A stretch of 64,000 bases of DNA, taken from assembly GCA_947044405.1 (NCBI GenBank), contig CAMRHE010000035.1, positions 8,405,501-8,469,500 of the forward strand. The letters are read 5' to 3'. The notes beneath the pieces are model-generated. The model was not told the DNA's origin. It was given only the letters and a program-made list of their open reading frames with translations, and did no database searches. Below are positions 21,001 to 33,240 of this stretch, one piece after another. The stretch's first letter is position 1; each line of letters opens with the position of its first letter. The DNA comes from Leptodactylus fallax (lineage: Eukaryota; Chordata; Amphibia; Anura; Leptodactylidae). A program made the translations under genes and the position numbers.

Positions 21001-22613
21001 CAGTGCCTTGCGAAAGTATTCGGCCCCCTTGAACTTTTCAACCTTTTGCCATATTTCAGGCTTCAAACATAACGATATAAAATTTTAATTTTTTGGTGAA
21101 GAATCAACAACAAATGGGACACAATTGTGAAGTGGAACGAAATTTATTGGTTATTTTAAACTTTTGTAAAAAATAAAAAACTGAAAAGTGGGGCATGCAA
21201 TATTATTCGGCCCCTTTACTTTCAGTGCAGCAAACTCACTCCAGAAGTTCAGTGAGGATCTCTGAATGATCCAATGTTGTCCTAAATGACTGATAATGAT
21301 AAATATAATCCACCTGTGTGTAATCAAGTCTCCGTATAAATGCACCTGCTCTGTGATAGTCTGAGGGTTCTGTTTAAAGTGCAGAGAGCATCATGAAGAC
21401 CAAGGAACACACCAGGCAGGTCCGTGATACTGTTGTGGAGAAGTTTAAAGCCGGATTTGGATACAAAAAGATTTCCCAAACTTTAAACATCCCAAGGAGC
21501 ACTGTGCAAGCGATCATATTGAAATGGAAGGAGTATCAGACCACTGCAAATCTACCAAGACCTGGCCGTCCCTCTAAACTTTCATCTCAAACAAGGAGAA
21601 GACTAATCAGAGATGCAGCCAAGAGGCCCATGATCACTCTGGATGAACTGCAGAGATCTACAGCTGAGGTGGGAGAGTCTGTCCATAGGACAACAATCAG
21701 TCGTACACTGCACAAATCTGGCCTTTATGGAAGAGTGGCAAGAAGAAAGCCATTTCTCAAAGATATCCATAAAAAGTCTCGTTTAAAGTTTGCCACAAGC
21801 CACCTGGGAGACACACCAAACATGTGGAAGAAGGTGCTCTGGTCAGATGAAACCAAAATCGAACTTTTTGGCCACAATGCAAAATGATATGTTTGGCGTA
21901 AAAGCAACACAGCTCATCGCCCTGAACACACCATCCCCACTGTCAAACATGGTGGTGGCAGCATCATGGTTTGGGCCTGCTTTTCTTCAGCAGGGACAGA
22001 GAAGATGGTTAAAATTGATGGGAAGATGGATGGAGCCAAATACAGGACCATTCTGGAAGAAAACCTGTTGGAGTCTGCAAAAGACCTGAGACTGGGACGG
22101 AGATTTATCTTCCAACAAGACAATGATCCCAAACATAAAGCAAAATCTACAATGGAATGGTTCACAAATAAACGTATCCAGGTGTTAGAATGGCCAAGTC
22201 AAAGTCCAGACCTGAATCCAATCGAGAATCTGTGGAAAGAGCTGAAAACTGCTGTTCACAAACGCTCTCCATCCAACCTCACTGAGCTCGAGCTGTTTTC
22301 CAAGGAAGAATGGGCAAGAATTTCAGTCTCTCGATGTGCAAAACTGATAGAGACATACCCCAAGCAACTTGCAGCTGTAATCGCAGCAAAAGGTTGCGCT
22401 ACAAAGTATTAACTTAAGGGTTTTTTTTATTTTTTACAAAAGTTTTACAAAAGTTTAAAATATCCAATAAATTTTGTTCCACTTCACGATTGTGTCCGAC
22501 TTGTTGTTGAATTTTCACCAAAAAATTAAAATTTTATATCCTCATGTTTGAAGTCTGAAATGTGGCAAAAGGTTGAAAAGTTCAAGGGGGCCGAATACTT
22601 TCGCAAGGCACTG
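21001..22613 (+). mobile_element. Tc1/mariner element E, DD34E, nearly intact
   Basis: 1613 bp with cagtgccttgcgaaagtatt at the left and its inverted copy at the right. TA duplications at 20999-21000 and 22614-22615. The inverted repeats extend about 150-180 bp. Transposase is interrupted by a single stop. Element A at 4712-7225 is a much older relative. Confidence 0.95.
21393..22412 (+). pseudogene. Tc1 transposase of element E, single nonsense codon
   Basis: 340-codon frame (339 residues) from MKTKEHTRQVRD (21393) to the TAA at 22412, interrupted only by TGA at 21885-21887 (codon 165). Two helix-turn-helix regions (about residues 1-110) joined by the GRPSKLSS hook. The catalytic triad is complete: D in LWSDETKIELFG, D in FQQDNDPKH, E in NPIENLW, with 34 residues between the last two. 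The stop follows HNAK; related transposases have an arginine there, so the change is most simply CGA to TGA, a CpG transition. Confidence 0.93.
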
Positions 22614-22615
22614 TA

Positions 22616-24120
22616 ATATAAATATTGAAGTGTAAATATGAACCATTGTCCATACATAAGATACATAACAACACATATAAACCCATGTGCACAAAACACT
22701 TAAGATGAGGCTACATACAATATAATAGTGATAATATATGAAAAATACAAAATACAAGTGTGAATCACCAAATAATACCAATGGACCACAATACTGGACA
22801 TCTGACACATGGTTAGCAGTACTCTACTATAGTAAAAGACTACATCACTTTTCAAGTGACACTTATTATAAGGTTATACTCATGTTGCCAGGTAGCTCTT
22901 GCTACTATTGGGTAATTTGTGGATGCTGGAAGTCTCAACTTGCTATTTTAGCTTATGTTACATTTAGTATACCCATTATAAGTGCTGTGTATTTTTCATG
23001 CATTACGCCGCATGTTATACTGCAGAAAGAACTTTCCTCTGCGGACTTTCTGCTTCAATTACACCTATAGGGAAACTGCCAGCGTTTCTGTAGGTATAAT
23101 TGACATGCAGTGATTTCAAAAACGCGATGGTTTTGGAAATGCCAGCATTTCCGCTGCAGGTTTTTTTCTGCAATGTGTGGTTGGGATTCGCTAGGGACTG
23201 TAAAATGCCACGTGGGGCCCTGGCCAAAGATAGTTCAGTCTGCCTGGCTGTATATTTATGGCCTGTTATTTTAAGGAGACTATACTGTTAAGGATACTTA
23301 CACTGTTCTCCAGCAGACAGAGATGGTACTGTCTCTAGCTGCCCATGTGATGCTGTGTTGAGGCAGCATGAGAATGATAGAAGAGCATAAAAAAGACAAA
23401 AAGAAATCTAAAAATGAAGATGGTGGTTGATCAGAGCAAAAAGGATGCTTAACTGCAGGGCTATGAGTGCAAAATACATCAAAGATATGCTGAGTGTAAA
23501 TGACAATCAGATGAGGCATGCAGGAAGGGAAAAAAAAGATTTTCACTAGCACTTCTTTAAGGAATTGATGACAAACTAACTTTATATCAAGCACTAATAC
23601 CTTTGACACTTTTTAAATACTGAAACTGTACAGCAAAAATATTTTATTTCTCATGGATAACTAAAATTCAGGTTGTCAGTGTCTTTGACATTAAATTGTC
23701 ACTAGAATGATTATATAAGGAACAACCAGGCACCAAACCTTCATAGGCTTTAAAATAATTCATAAAGATAATTATATGAATTTCATGCATATGTAGAAGT
23801 GCTGAATTGCCACATTTAAATTGTCATTTCTGCAAAGGCTGTGTCGACTATTTAAAAACCATCTTCAAGGTATGAGTTTTCTGAAGTGATTTTAGTATTA
23901 ACATATACATAATCAAATATACTTAGTGACTGCATATGCAAAATTGGCCCCTGGATCCCTATTCTAATTTAAGTGTCATTAGTATGATCAGTAAATGATG
24001 TAAAATAGCACTTAAATATATCATAAGAATGTTTATATGTAACTCCTGCATACAAAAATAGTTTTTATAATTATTATTATTTCTTGTATGCTACCTTTTT
24101 CAGTATGGAGTATAAAACAA
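22616..24120. other. No gene; small foldback inside
   Basis: Unassigned AT-rich sequence. At about 23056-23104 the arms attacacctatagggaaa and its inverse form a short palindrome inside a longer repeat (22985-23230) whose style I associate with frog MITEs. No coding signal that I trust. Confidence 0.4.
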
Positions 24121-24990
24121 CTAGAGCAGGTTCCAGAACTGGGTGTGTTGAGAAATCAATTAAATATAGTAACCTATGGAGGGAGTAGGTCAAGGGGTAT
24201 TCCCTCTGAGACCCCTATCTATGTCAATAACACAGTCCTAGACGATGCTGCAAATGAATTAGTCTGAACTGCCAACATCATATCTTAGAGGAGGAGGAGC
24301 TGAACAAATTGATATACGATATACAGTAGCTTTATTAACAAAAAAGTATATCTTTTAGTCTATTCATTTAAATGTCTGTTCATTGTGGGCTTAGGTGAGT
24401 GGTTCTACTCAGTGATTGACAGATATCTCTGTATGCACAGTCGTACAACAACAACTGTCTGTTACCTAAATCAAAGCATACCAAAAAATATACACAAAAT
24501 TGCTTAGAAATATAATTTATTGAAAATAAATTAATTAAGAACAACAATTATCACTAAAGTTAAAAATTAATAAGGCAATTTGTGGGCCATGATAGATGAG
24601 GAATTTATAATTATAAATAAATATGTGCAAAAAAGGTCTAATATAATCACAATTCATAAATATCCAATATATTGAGAAGTAAGGATAATACTAAATATAA
24701 TTATATGAACTGCAAAGCAATATCAAAATAGATGTAATGTATGTCAACCACAACCAAGGAGCAAAAATACACGTGTTTATACACGAACAGTGTCACAAAG
24801 TAATAACCACTAGAACCAATGTTGCATCCACATAAATAATCAAATAAGTATGAAAATTTGTGAATGTGTCACATAAATTCCCCTGATCGATAGTACAGTC
24901 CAACCTCTACTACTTAATACATATCACTGAACGCTGCGCATTCATGGGTGGCCTGTGCTCCGGACCCAGATAACTGTTCATCACAGACTG
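24121..24990. other. No gene; dispersed repeat near 24380
   Basis: The stretch around 24390-24450 (gtgagtggttctactcagtg) resembles 56480-56550, so it belongs to a dispersed repeat. Nothing else recognised. Confidence 0.4.
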
Positions 24991-25265
24991 CACTCTGGCC
25001 GGCGCCAGGTAATGAATATCACCTGTAGATAGTAGTAACAATGGGGGCCATTTTGGCCCTAATTTAGCTTCATACTGTATAGGCATGCACAACAGCCCAG
25101 CCACGCTGATCCTCAGATTGCCCACTCCAACGCACATTTCACCATCATTCCTCAGGGAGTGCTGAAACAGATGTGCAGGATGAAGATCAATTAGGGCCAA
25201 AATGGCCCCCATCACTACTACTATCAATAGGTGATATTCATTACCTGGCGCCAGAGAAGACAGTA
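24991..25265. repeat. Foldback (palindromic MITE-like) repeat
   Basis: Arms of about 80 bp: ggcgccaggtaatgaatatc at 25000 and its inverse near 25235-25255, with the inner parts gggggccattttggccctaa also inverted. The open frame on the minus strand (25278-24910) is a by-product of the palindrome. Confidence 0.8.
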
Positions 25266-25699
25266 GAAATATAAACATTTTTAAGTGTAATAATAATATT
25301 TAAACCAGTCTAACTAATTTTTGGCCGGTTTTAGACAAAGAGTGGTCCTGGGCAAAATTTAAAGCGGGGGCCCAAATGCTAACATACCAATAACACCATT
25401 ATATTGAGTCAATTCTGAAGGCATTGCTGCACTTCTAGGGTAGCATCTTAAAAGCTCACTCAGGGGAACAAAAAATGATTTGTAAAAAAAAAAAGAGTTT
25501 TGGTACAGCTATACCGGGAAGAATTATTACCACTATACAGACAACTACTGAACAAAACATATAATAATAACTACCACTAGTATCAAAAACACACAATATA
25601 CAAGTCTTATATAGAAAAGTAAAAGTAACCCCGCATTCACAAAACCAAGTTTCTCCCGGGACTCTTACCATTATAGTTATCTACTTCCGCACTATAGTC
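25266..25699. other. No gene seen
   Basis: Unassigned sequence up to the 8-bp duplication at the left of hAT-like element K1. Confidence 0.35.
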
Positions 25700-26189
25700 A
25701 CTACAGGCAGGGGCGCATCGCTAATGAGGCGAAGGAAGCGGCCGCCTCAGGTGGCACTGTCCGTCACTGTCTGAGGGGCGGCATTTTTACCATTTATTTA
25801 ATGTAAACCAGCCCAGGACAGGCCACTTTAAAAAAAACAGTGCTGCGCGATACCTGTCCTGGGCTGGTTTACAAGACCTCTGCATGTCAGCGCAGGCGGC
25901 GATACAATGACGTCATGGCGCCTCCTAGGCTGACACGCAGACGTCGTGGACAAGAAGAGGAGGCAGCGGCTCCATCATGGGATTGCAGGTAGGTGACAAT
26001 AACTTTTTTTTTTATATATAAATAGGCCGTAACCTGCTGGAGTATCCCCAGCAGGTAACGGCCTATTTACTTATCGATCCCCGCACCTGCAGTGGCCGCC
26101 TCCGCTTCCCCTTCTGCTATCAGATGCAGAAGTAGGAATCAGAAGCGGCTATGAGCGGCAGCGGGGATCACTAAGTGAGGCCAAATACT

Positions 26190-26514
26190 ACTATTATTAT
26201 ACTCCGGGGTCTGAAAAGTATAATAATCGGAGACTCAGGGGAGGTGATAAACATAAAAAACATTGTTACTCACCTCTCTGGCGATCTGAGCTACTCCCAG
26301 CCGGCTTCGGCCTTCTTTGGTGACATCCCAGGCATCACGTGAGCCAGCCCGACGTCATTATATTGCGACGCCGGTCTGTGCGACTTTGAAGAGGGCCGAA
26401 AGCAGGAAGCGCACCGGAGCCCAGGTAAGTAACACTGGTTTTTATGTTTGTCACCACCTGTTTCTCCGATCATTATACTCTGGGGTCTTTTAGACCCCAG
26501 AGTATAATAATAGT
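26190..26514. repeat. Foldback module inside K1
   Basis: Outer hairpins attatactctggggtct / agaccccagagtataata enclose inverted arms (gtgataaacataaaaaac and its inverse gtttttatgtttgtcacc). The same module lies in K2 at 43447-43785. Confidence 0.85.
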
Positions 26515-26526
26515 TAATGGGTGGGT

Positions 26527-26880
26527 TACTATGGAGCAGAATACTGTGTGCAGGGGACACTATGGAGCATAATACTGAGTCCAGGGGCTACTATGGAGCA
26601 TAATACTGTGTGCAGGGGCCACTGCGGGGCATAATATTGTGTGCAGGGGCCACTATGGAGCATAATACCAAGTGCAGGGGCCACTATGGAGCATAATACC
26701 TTGTGCAGTGGCTGCTGCAGGGCATAATACCGTGTGCAGGGGCCGCTGCAGGGCATAATACCGTGTGCAGGGGTCACTGTGGGGCATAATACCATGTGCA
26801 GGGGCCACTGTAGGGCATAATACCATGTAATACTGTGTGCAGGGGCCGCTGTGGGCCATAATACTGTGAAATACTGTATT
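26527..26880. repeat. 30-bp minisatellite, locus 2
   Basis: About eleven copies of the cataatactgtgtgcagggg-type unit with point changes. Minus-strand open frames across it (26900-26529 and 26892-26653) are repeat artefacts. Confidence 0.92.
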
Positions 26881-26949
26881 AAAAAAAAACACCTACTCAC
26901 CTGTCCCTTGTGCTCCGATGTCTCCCACTGCAGTCTGGGTCTGCTGCTC

Positions 26950-28075
26950 TAGTGTTCTCTTCTGGTGTAAGTCCCCACCACACATGACCACTGAGGGGAA
27001 GAAAACACCGGAGCAGCAGGACTGGAACGCGCTAGGAGACACCAGAGCACCTTCCCCAGCCTCATGTTAAAAAAGTGGTTATCCTGGACAATACCTTTAA
27101 GGTGGCACTTGGGCTTTATTAAGCTCATTTTTATTGATGTTCTATCCTTAGGACAGATTATCAATAAGAGATCAGTGGACCCCCCCCACCTCTGATCAGC
27201 TGTATGGGGGGCTATGGCGCCTGTTTATATCACACGCTGTCTGTTTATAGTGATCGTGTGATGTAATTACAGCCTTGTCACATAGACGTGTATAGGACGA
27301 AGCTGTAGTTACATGACATGGCCGCTATGAGATGAATGACACTATATAAACAGAGAAGAGTCATGGCACTTCTCAGTTTACTGAGAGCTGATCAGTAGGG
27401 GTCCTGGGTTTTTGAGCCCCACTGATTAGTTTATTAATGACCTGGAAAACCTTTTAATTAGTTAACACCTGGGGCATAATTAATAAGGGGCACTATTTAT
27501 ACAGGGTACACACAGACATTATTAATATAAAGATGCACTTGGGAGTATTATTCATTATGGGGGGTTATATCATATATTTTATAATTGGGGGTAGCAGCAG
27601 GATGGGGGCTTTGTGTAGGTGAGGACAATGTGGGTCGGATGCCTGGAAAAAGTGAGGAGCCAAAGATGTCTGTGTTGTAAACTTTACAGAGACAAGTCAC
27701 AGCTGGAAGAAGTGGTCATGGCGGTCCAGAGGGAAGAGAAGGGAAATGTGACAGATTAGTCAGAAACGTCACCTGTAAGTCACAAAATGTTACTGCCCTG
27801 TATTCACCTAAATGATAGAGGATAAATACCTGATTGATGGGGGTCAGTCTGCTGAGTCCCCTACTGAGCCTGAGAATTGGGTTTTTTCCCCCCACTGGGT
27901 GGGAATCCAGCCTGGCCGCAGCCATATATAGGTGTGTTGCTTGTTGGATGGATGAACCCTCGTGGCTCTCATTCACTTCGATAGGAGTGCCGAAGATACC
28001 TGAAATCCAGTACTTAGCTATCTGCGGCGCTCCTATTATAGAGAATGGGGGCCACATTGGCTCGTCCATCCACCA
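26950..28075. repeat. Foldback repeats inside K1
   Basis: Two palindromes: about 27075-27465 (arms around gatcagtggaccccc and the inverse of aggggtcctgggttt) and 27946-28073 (arms tggatggatgaaccc and the inverse of gagccaatgtggc). Both resemble foldback MITEs. No gene. Confidence 0.6.
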
Positions 28076-28425
28076 AGCAGAAGATGTGTGAAGTTACTTT
28101 CATTGTTAATGCCGTGTTGTTGATTTCTGATACTGAATTAATACAGGAAGAAGAATTCTTAAAAACTGTTTCATAAGTTTGTTTATGTTTATTGTACGAC
28201 AATAACAGCGTGTGATGCTAACAGCATGTAAACGCAATTTTATATTTTTTTTGATAGTCCACCTCAGGCAGCAAAAAGCCTAGGTTCACCACTAACTATA
28301 GGACACTATGTCACTGGGCGGTGACATATAATACTAGGAGTCCCGCTCCCGGCATAATGCTGGTAAATCCGGCCAACACACAGACCGAGTTTCACAGATG
28401 AAATTTGGGCATGTGAATGTGGGGG

Positions 28426-29291
28426 TGTGAAAGATCCTCAGTGCGCCAACACCGCTTTGGCTCACACCTGAGTCTTCTTTCATAAAAAACCACACTCACT
28501 GCCAGTGAGTGCCGGGTCCACAAGATAAATACAAGACAAGCTTTCTAAATTTTATATATTTATTAACCCCTAAATGGGTCGGTATTAACATCTAACACAT
28601 GCAGTTCAGAACAGATATGTAGATATATGCAAGCATTAACAGTTACTAGTTACAAGATACAGTGAAATGAAATAAAAAGAGCATAAAAGTGAAATAGTTA
28701 CTTTACCACACATCTCCTGGATGTGGCTCTATAGTCCAACACTCACACACGGCATGTGGAGATCACCAGTGGAGGCAGCGGCATTAACTCCTAGCATGTT
28801 GCATCACAGTATATTCCAGCCTGCATGCTCTCACAGCAGCCTCTCCTCATGGTCTGTCTGTAATCTCCTGTAGTCTCATCCCAATCTCCTCCCACTGACC
28901 TCTTATCTCATCTTATATACCCTTTATGCCACCTCCCAGAATGAGGTCACCGGCAACAGCAAGTCTGATGGATTAATGCACTCAAGTCCAGATTCTTTGT
29001 AAAGAGCTGAGACCAAGTGAAATAATACAATGTTATCAGCCATATCTGATCTACCAGTGCAGGCTGCACCATGCATGTTTCTTTGATCACTCAGGGCTGT
29101 GTATGAATTCAATGGAGCCCTGCTGGGATGGATACAAAGCCCCATTGTTACAATGTTGCTACTACTGCCAATATACACCTAGGCTTATAGCTGCACACAT
29201 TATGAATAAATGCAGGCAAGAAGGCAGATACTATACCCAGAGATCAAAATACATCTCTGAGTTATAGCCATATTTAAGCAGAATCATCACA
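28426..29291 (-). repeat. 3' LTR of the gypsy-like element
   Basis: 866 bp. It differs from the other LTR at only scattered positions. A minus-strand open frame inside (29178-28924) is shared with the other LTR and is not a gene. Confidence 0.92.
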
Positions 29292-29391
29292 CCTCCCCCT
29301 TTAGATGGGGCTTGCAGGAAGTAGGGGCCTACGCCCCTCTTCTGAAAGCACCTCTGCCTCCAGCTTCTCAGGCTCTGGCCCCAAGGCTCCC

Positions 29392-31137
29392 TCACCTCCC
29401 CCCGGGGTCCCAGCAGACTCGGGCCTTGTCAGACTCCAAGGGTGGTTGAGCGCCACGCGCCTTCAATATGTCCAGACTAGGGTCAGCTTGGACAGCATCT
29501 CTGAACTCTTGGCTGGAGTGAGACAAAAGAGAGGTGCATGTTACATAGCTGCTGGACCCTTCTGGCTCTCTAGTCTGACTAGGGACACTTCTAAGGCTCA
29601 GGCCCTGATCCACGTACACTTGGCTACCTCCTGCCTGTTCTGGGTCTGCTTTCTGAGTACTGGCATCCTGTGGAGCCACCCTCATGACCCCACGCCTTTG
29701 GGATACCAGTTCATAGACCCCATGCCGGCGGTCTCTCAGGGTCTCTCTCACACTAGCCGCTAGTTGGGAGAGTTCTAGGGGATTCTGCACCTCCCCTTTT
29801 GCTTCCAAACCTAGGGGCACCTCTGGTTCTGGCACAGGTATGTTTGGACCCTGTTCCTCCTGTACTTGGGTGGGTGATGGTGATACCTTGGGCAAATGAC
29901 TGAGATCATGCTTTCCCAAACCATCCCTCCACAATACATTGACAGGTAATACATTGGACATACCCTCTTCTTGGATCACACCTCCAGTACCCCATGCCAT
30001 CTGCACTTGGGCCATGGGCACTCCTGGAATAGAACTGGACAGAAGAGACGTGTATGTCTCATACCGGCCGGACTCCTCCGGCTTCAAGGAAGCGAGGCTA
30101 GTCATGGCGGTCTCAGCACCGACTCCAGGTGGTGTAGGCAACAGTTCAAGGGTCGGAACGCCCTCCACCCTTGTAGCACTCTGGCTGCGGGCTAACACCG
30201 CACTACCAGCAGTCCGTCCCTCACCTGGATCGGCCATAAGATCCCCATAGCCTACCTGACCACCTGGTACATGGTCAGTAGTTGGGTGCTTATCGGATGC
30301 ACTGGGCGAAATAGTAGAAGTCGCTTCCAGTGACTCAGAAGAGCTACCCTGTAAACTTTCACAACAAGCATTGGCAATTACATTGACAGTACCTTCATTA
30401 GCAATTGTTAATTCACACCGGGCCTCAATGAGATCTGCAGTAGACATGTTAACAAGCTGGGAGGGAGACGCCCCCGCAGATGTGGGTGTGTCTACAGACA
30501 AAGTCTCATTGGCTCCTAGCAAGGGGGTGAACAAAGCATCAATAACATTTTTGCTGAGCTGGGTTGCAGGAAGTTCAGTTGCATCTTCCCTGCTCTCAGC
30601 TGAAGGCAACTCATTAGCATGTACACTTACTGCCATGGGAAGTATCTCAGAGTGGGGGTTACAGGCCCTCTCTGCAGATATGACAGACACATTATCAGCA
30701 TTAACCATAGACAGTTTATCACAGTAAATTGGGGTGCTCCCCACCCCATATTGGGACATCATAGGTCCTAAATCAGTTCCCAACAGTACCTTAGCAGGCA
30801 AATCAGTCAATAGTCCCACAGTCCGCATTCCTTTTCCTGCACCCCCGTCCAGATACACAGATGGGCCACCTGCTGTGGCTTGGGAAGCAGGGAAGTTCAC
30901 AGGGCGGTTGGGGCACTCCTCCTTGAAATGTCCTGTCTGGTTACAGGCATGGCCCCGCCGCACCTCCCCTTGGGGTTTGGGGAAGGTCACTAGGGTGCCC
31001 AGAGTTCTTGGGACAGGGGAGGAACCACCCGGGGCATAGTTTGTCTCACCCGACCTGACAACAGACGGCTGTGGTGAACTCCGGCCTGGCTTCTCCTTCC
31101 AACTTGAGGGTCTCTGCAGGGTTGTTGGAGTTTGCAC
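29392..31137 (-). pseudogene. Gypsy-like Gag end, protease and linker
   Basis: A 581-codon frame. Near residue 80 it has a zinc-knuckle remnant CNQTGHFKEEC whose first cysteine position reads H (GHACNQTGH). At about residues 113-130 is a protease-end-like block (LLTDLPAKVLLGTDLG). A ~400-residue low-complexity Ser/Thr/Glu-rich linker follows. At the end is a block (FRDAVQADPSLDI and ARVCWDPGGR) of the type that precedes the integrase zinc finger in some vertebrate gypsy-like elements. If that is right, integrase followed protease directly, as in Gmr1-like elements; alternatively a deletion joined the parts. Confidence 0.7.
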
Positions 31138-31576
31138 ATGGGCGGTTTGTGCCCGCTGGGAGATTTCCCCGCCTCTTCAGCTCAAGCTGATACTCCCTCT
31201 CGGCCTGTCGCTCAGCAGCCTTCCTCTCTCTCTCTGCCTGTCGCTCAGCAGCCTGCCGTTCCCGTTCTTGTTCTACAGCTTCCTGAAAACGGTATAACAC
31301 CTGCAGGTATGTGTTAGGGTCACTGGTGCCTACTTGCTGCAGGGCCGTTTGCCAATATGAAACCATTCCCCCTACAAGGCTAGGGTTACTGGTCTCTCCT
31401 GGTGAATTAATCCTTGGGACCGGGCTTCTTGCCGCACTTCCTGGCCTAGCCCCAAAATCAGGACTCTGCTCGATTCTCTGCATGGCTGTGGCTGCCTCCA
31501 TTTCAGCCATACGCTCAGGATCTCCAAAAGCATGGTTCAGCAGTTCTGGAGATCTGCTTCTGAGCCCACTAGCCAT
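31046..31576 (-). pseudogene. Gypsy-like Gag N-terminal part, capsid missing
   Basis: Starts MASGLRSRSPELLNHAF at 31576. About 175 residues, with an alpha-helical Glu/Arg/Ala repeat (ERQAERERKAAERQAEREYQ) likely to form a coiled coil. It then passes into another frame near 31100 at the Pro-rich start of the next segment. The usual capsid of about 200 residues is not present between the coiled coil and the zinc knuckle, so this is a second deletion. Confidence 0.65.
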
Positions 31577-31759
31577 CCACTGGTATTTGCCAAATAAAAG
31601 ATAGGATAGAATACAAAGAGTAAGGGAGGGGAACAGCACTGTATCAAACTTTCACTGTATCTTAATGCTTGCTTTAATACCGAGCTTGTCTCATAGGATT
31701 ACTACAATCCCCAGCGTTTGAGGGATAAAGGTCCCCAACGCACGCTGTTTATCCTAAGA

Positions 31760-31778
31760 TCCCACTACGTTGCCACCA
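31760..31778 (-). promoter_or_regulatory. Candidate primer-binding site
   Basis: On the minus strand the bases after the 5' LTR, one base in, read TGGTGGCAACGTAGTGGGA. TGG is the expected complement of a tRNA CCA end. I could not match it to a particular tRNA. Confidence 0.5.
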
Positions 31779-31779
31779 A

Positions 31780-32644
31780 TGTGAAAGATCCTCAGTGCGC
31801 CAACACCGCTTTGGCTCACACCTGAGTCTTCTTTCTTAAAAAACCACACTCACCGCCAGTGAGTGCCGGTCCACAAGATAAATACAAGACAAGCTTTCTA
31901 AATTTTATATATTTATTAACCCCTAAATGGGTCGGTATTAACATCTAACACATGCAGTTCAGAACAGATATGTAGATATATGCAAGCATTAATAGTTACT
32001 AGTTACAAGATACAGTGCAATGAAATAAAAAGGGCATAAAAGTGAAATAGTTACTTTACCACACATCTCCTGGATGTGGCTCTATAGTCCAACACTCACA
32101 CATGGCATGTGGAGATCACCAGTGGAGGCAGCGGCATTAACTCCTAGCATGTGGCATCACAGTATATTCCAGCCTGCATGCTCTCACAGCAGCCTCTCCT
32201 CATGGTCTGTCTGTAATCTCCTGTAGTCTCATCCCAATCTCCTCCCACTGACCTCTTATCTCATCTTATATACCCTTCATGCCACCTCCCAGAATGAGGT
32301 CACCGGCAACAGCAAGTCTGATGGATTAATGCACTCAAGTCCAGATTCTTTGTAAAGAGCTGAGACCAAGTGAAATAATACAATGTTATCAGCCATATCT
32401 GATCTACCAGTGCAGGCTGCACCATGCATGTTTCTTTGATCACTCAGGGCTGTGTATGAATTCAATGGAGCCCTGCTGGGATGGATACAAAGCCCCATTG
32501 TTACAATGTTGCTACTACTGCCAATATATACCTAGGCTTATAGCTGCACACATTATGAATAAATGCAGGTAAGAAGGGAGATACTATACCCAGAGATCAA
32601 AATACATCTCTGAGTTATAGCCATATTTAAGCAGAATCATCACA
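31780..32644 (-). repeat. 5' LTR of the gypsy-like element
   Basis: 865 bp; transcription would start here and run leftwards. Confidence 0.92.
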
Positions 32645-32699
32645 GGGGGTAATAGTGCCCACACTTCTATCCTAATAAAAATCAGGTCAATTAAAAAAG

Positions 32700-32962
32700 T
32701 GAATTACTAATACCCCCTTTCTGCCCCCCAAACAGTAATAATAAGCCCTTTTTACCCGCACACAATAGAAATCACCATCTTATTAGTTATTATAGTGCCA
32801 TCTTATAAATAATAGCCCCCCTTATCAATAATAGTCCCCCCTATAAATAACAATCCCTTCTTATAAATAAGAATCCCTCCATTATGAATCAACCCCCTTA
32901 TTAATAATAGCCCCATCTTATAAATAATAGTTCTTCCATATTAATAGCCACCCCTTTCAGCC

Positions 32963-32993
<31 letters not shown>

Positions 32994-33240
32994 GTTCCTA
33001 TTTATACATAACCCCATTTTTCTAAGTAATGGTTCCTCCAGCCTTTTTATTAATAGTTTCTCCTTATTTATGGGGGGGGTGCTATTTAGAAGAAAGAATT
33101 ATTAATAATAAATCCGGGGAAACTATTATTTATAAGGGGGGGGGCTATTTATAATAGTTCCACCATATAAATAGCCCCCCCTTGTAAATAATAGTTTCCC
33201 CCAGCCTTATTATTAATAATTCCTCTTTATGCCGTATGTC
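32700..33240. repeat. Degenerate ttataaataatagtcccc repeats with (AAT)n
   Basis: Irregular tandem copies of a 17-20 bp unit near ttataaataatagtccccc, with inverted-looking copies after 33100 and an (AAT)n microsatellite at 32963-32992. No gene. Confidence 0.75.

Larger units (their letters stand above)
25708..28294. mobile_element. hAT-like non-autonomous element K1
   Basis: Left end caggggcgcatcgctaatga (25708) and right end ggttcaccacta (28294), with related subterminal blocks (cgcctcaggtggca / its inverse tccacctcaggca). The 8 bp outside are actacagg (25700-25707) and actatagg (28295-28302), matching at 7 of 8, as expected for an old hAT insertion. It has no transposase. Its interior contains a module shared with element K2, a foldback and a minisatellite, then further foldbacks. 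Confidence 0.75.
28426..32644 (-). mobile_element. Ty3/gypsy-like LTR element, internally deleted
   Basis: Two LTRs of 866 and 865 bp (28426-29291, 31780-32644), beginning TGTGA and ending TCACA, nearly identical. A 5-bp duplication GGGGG flanks the whole element (28421-28425 and 32645-32649). Coding is on the minus strand. A candidate primer-binding site beginning TGG lies just inside the right LTR (31760-31778), and a purine tract (inverse of cctccccctttag, 29292-29304) lies just inside the left one. The internal region is only about 2.5 kb and lacks reverse transcriptase, RNase H and the integrase core, so it could move only with help from a complete relative. Confidence 0.92.

Noticed and set aside
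24910..25278. A 122-codon minus-strand frame that could be a small gene
   Set aside because: It covers a foldback repeat exactly and has no recognisable domain.
29305..31039. Plus-strand open frames of 74-152 codons
   Set aside because: They are shadows of the open minus-strand Gag/protease/linker frames.
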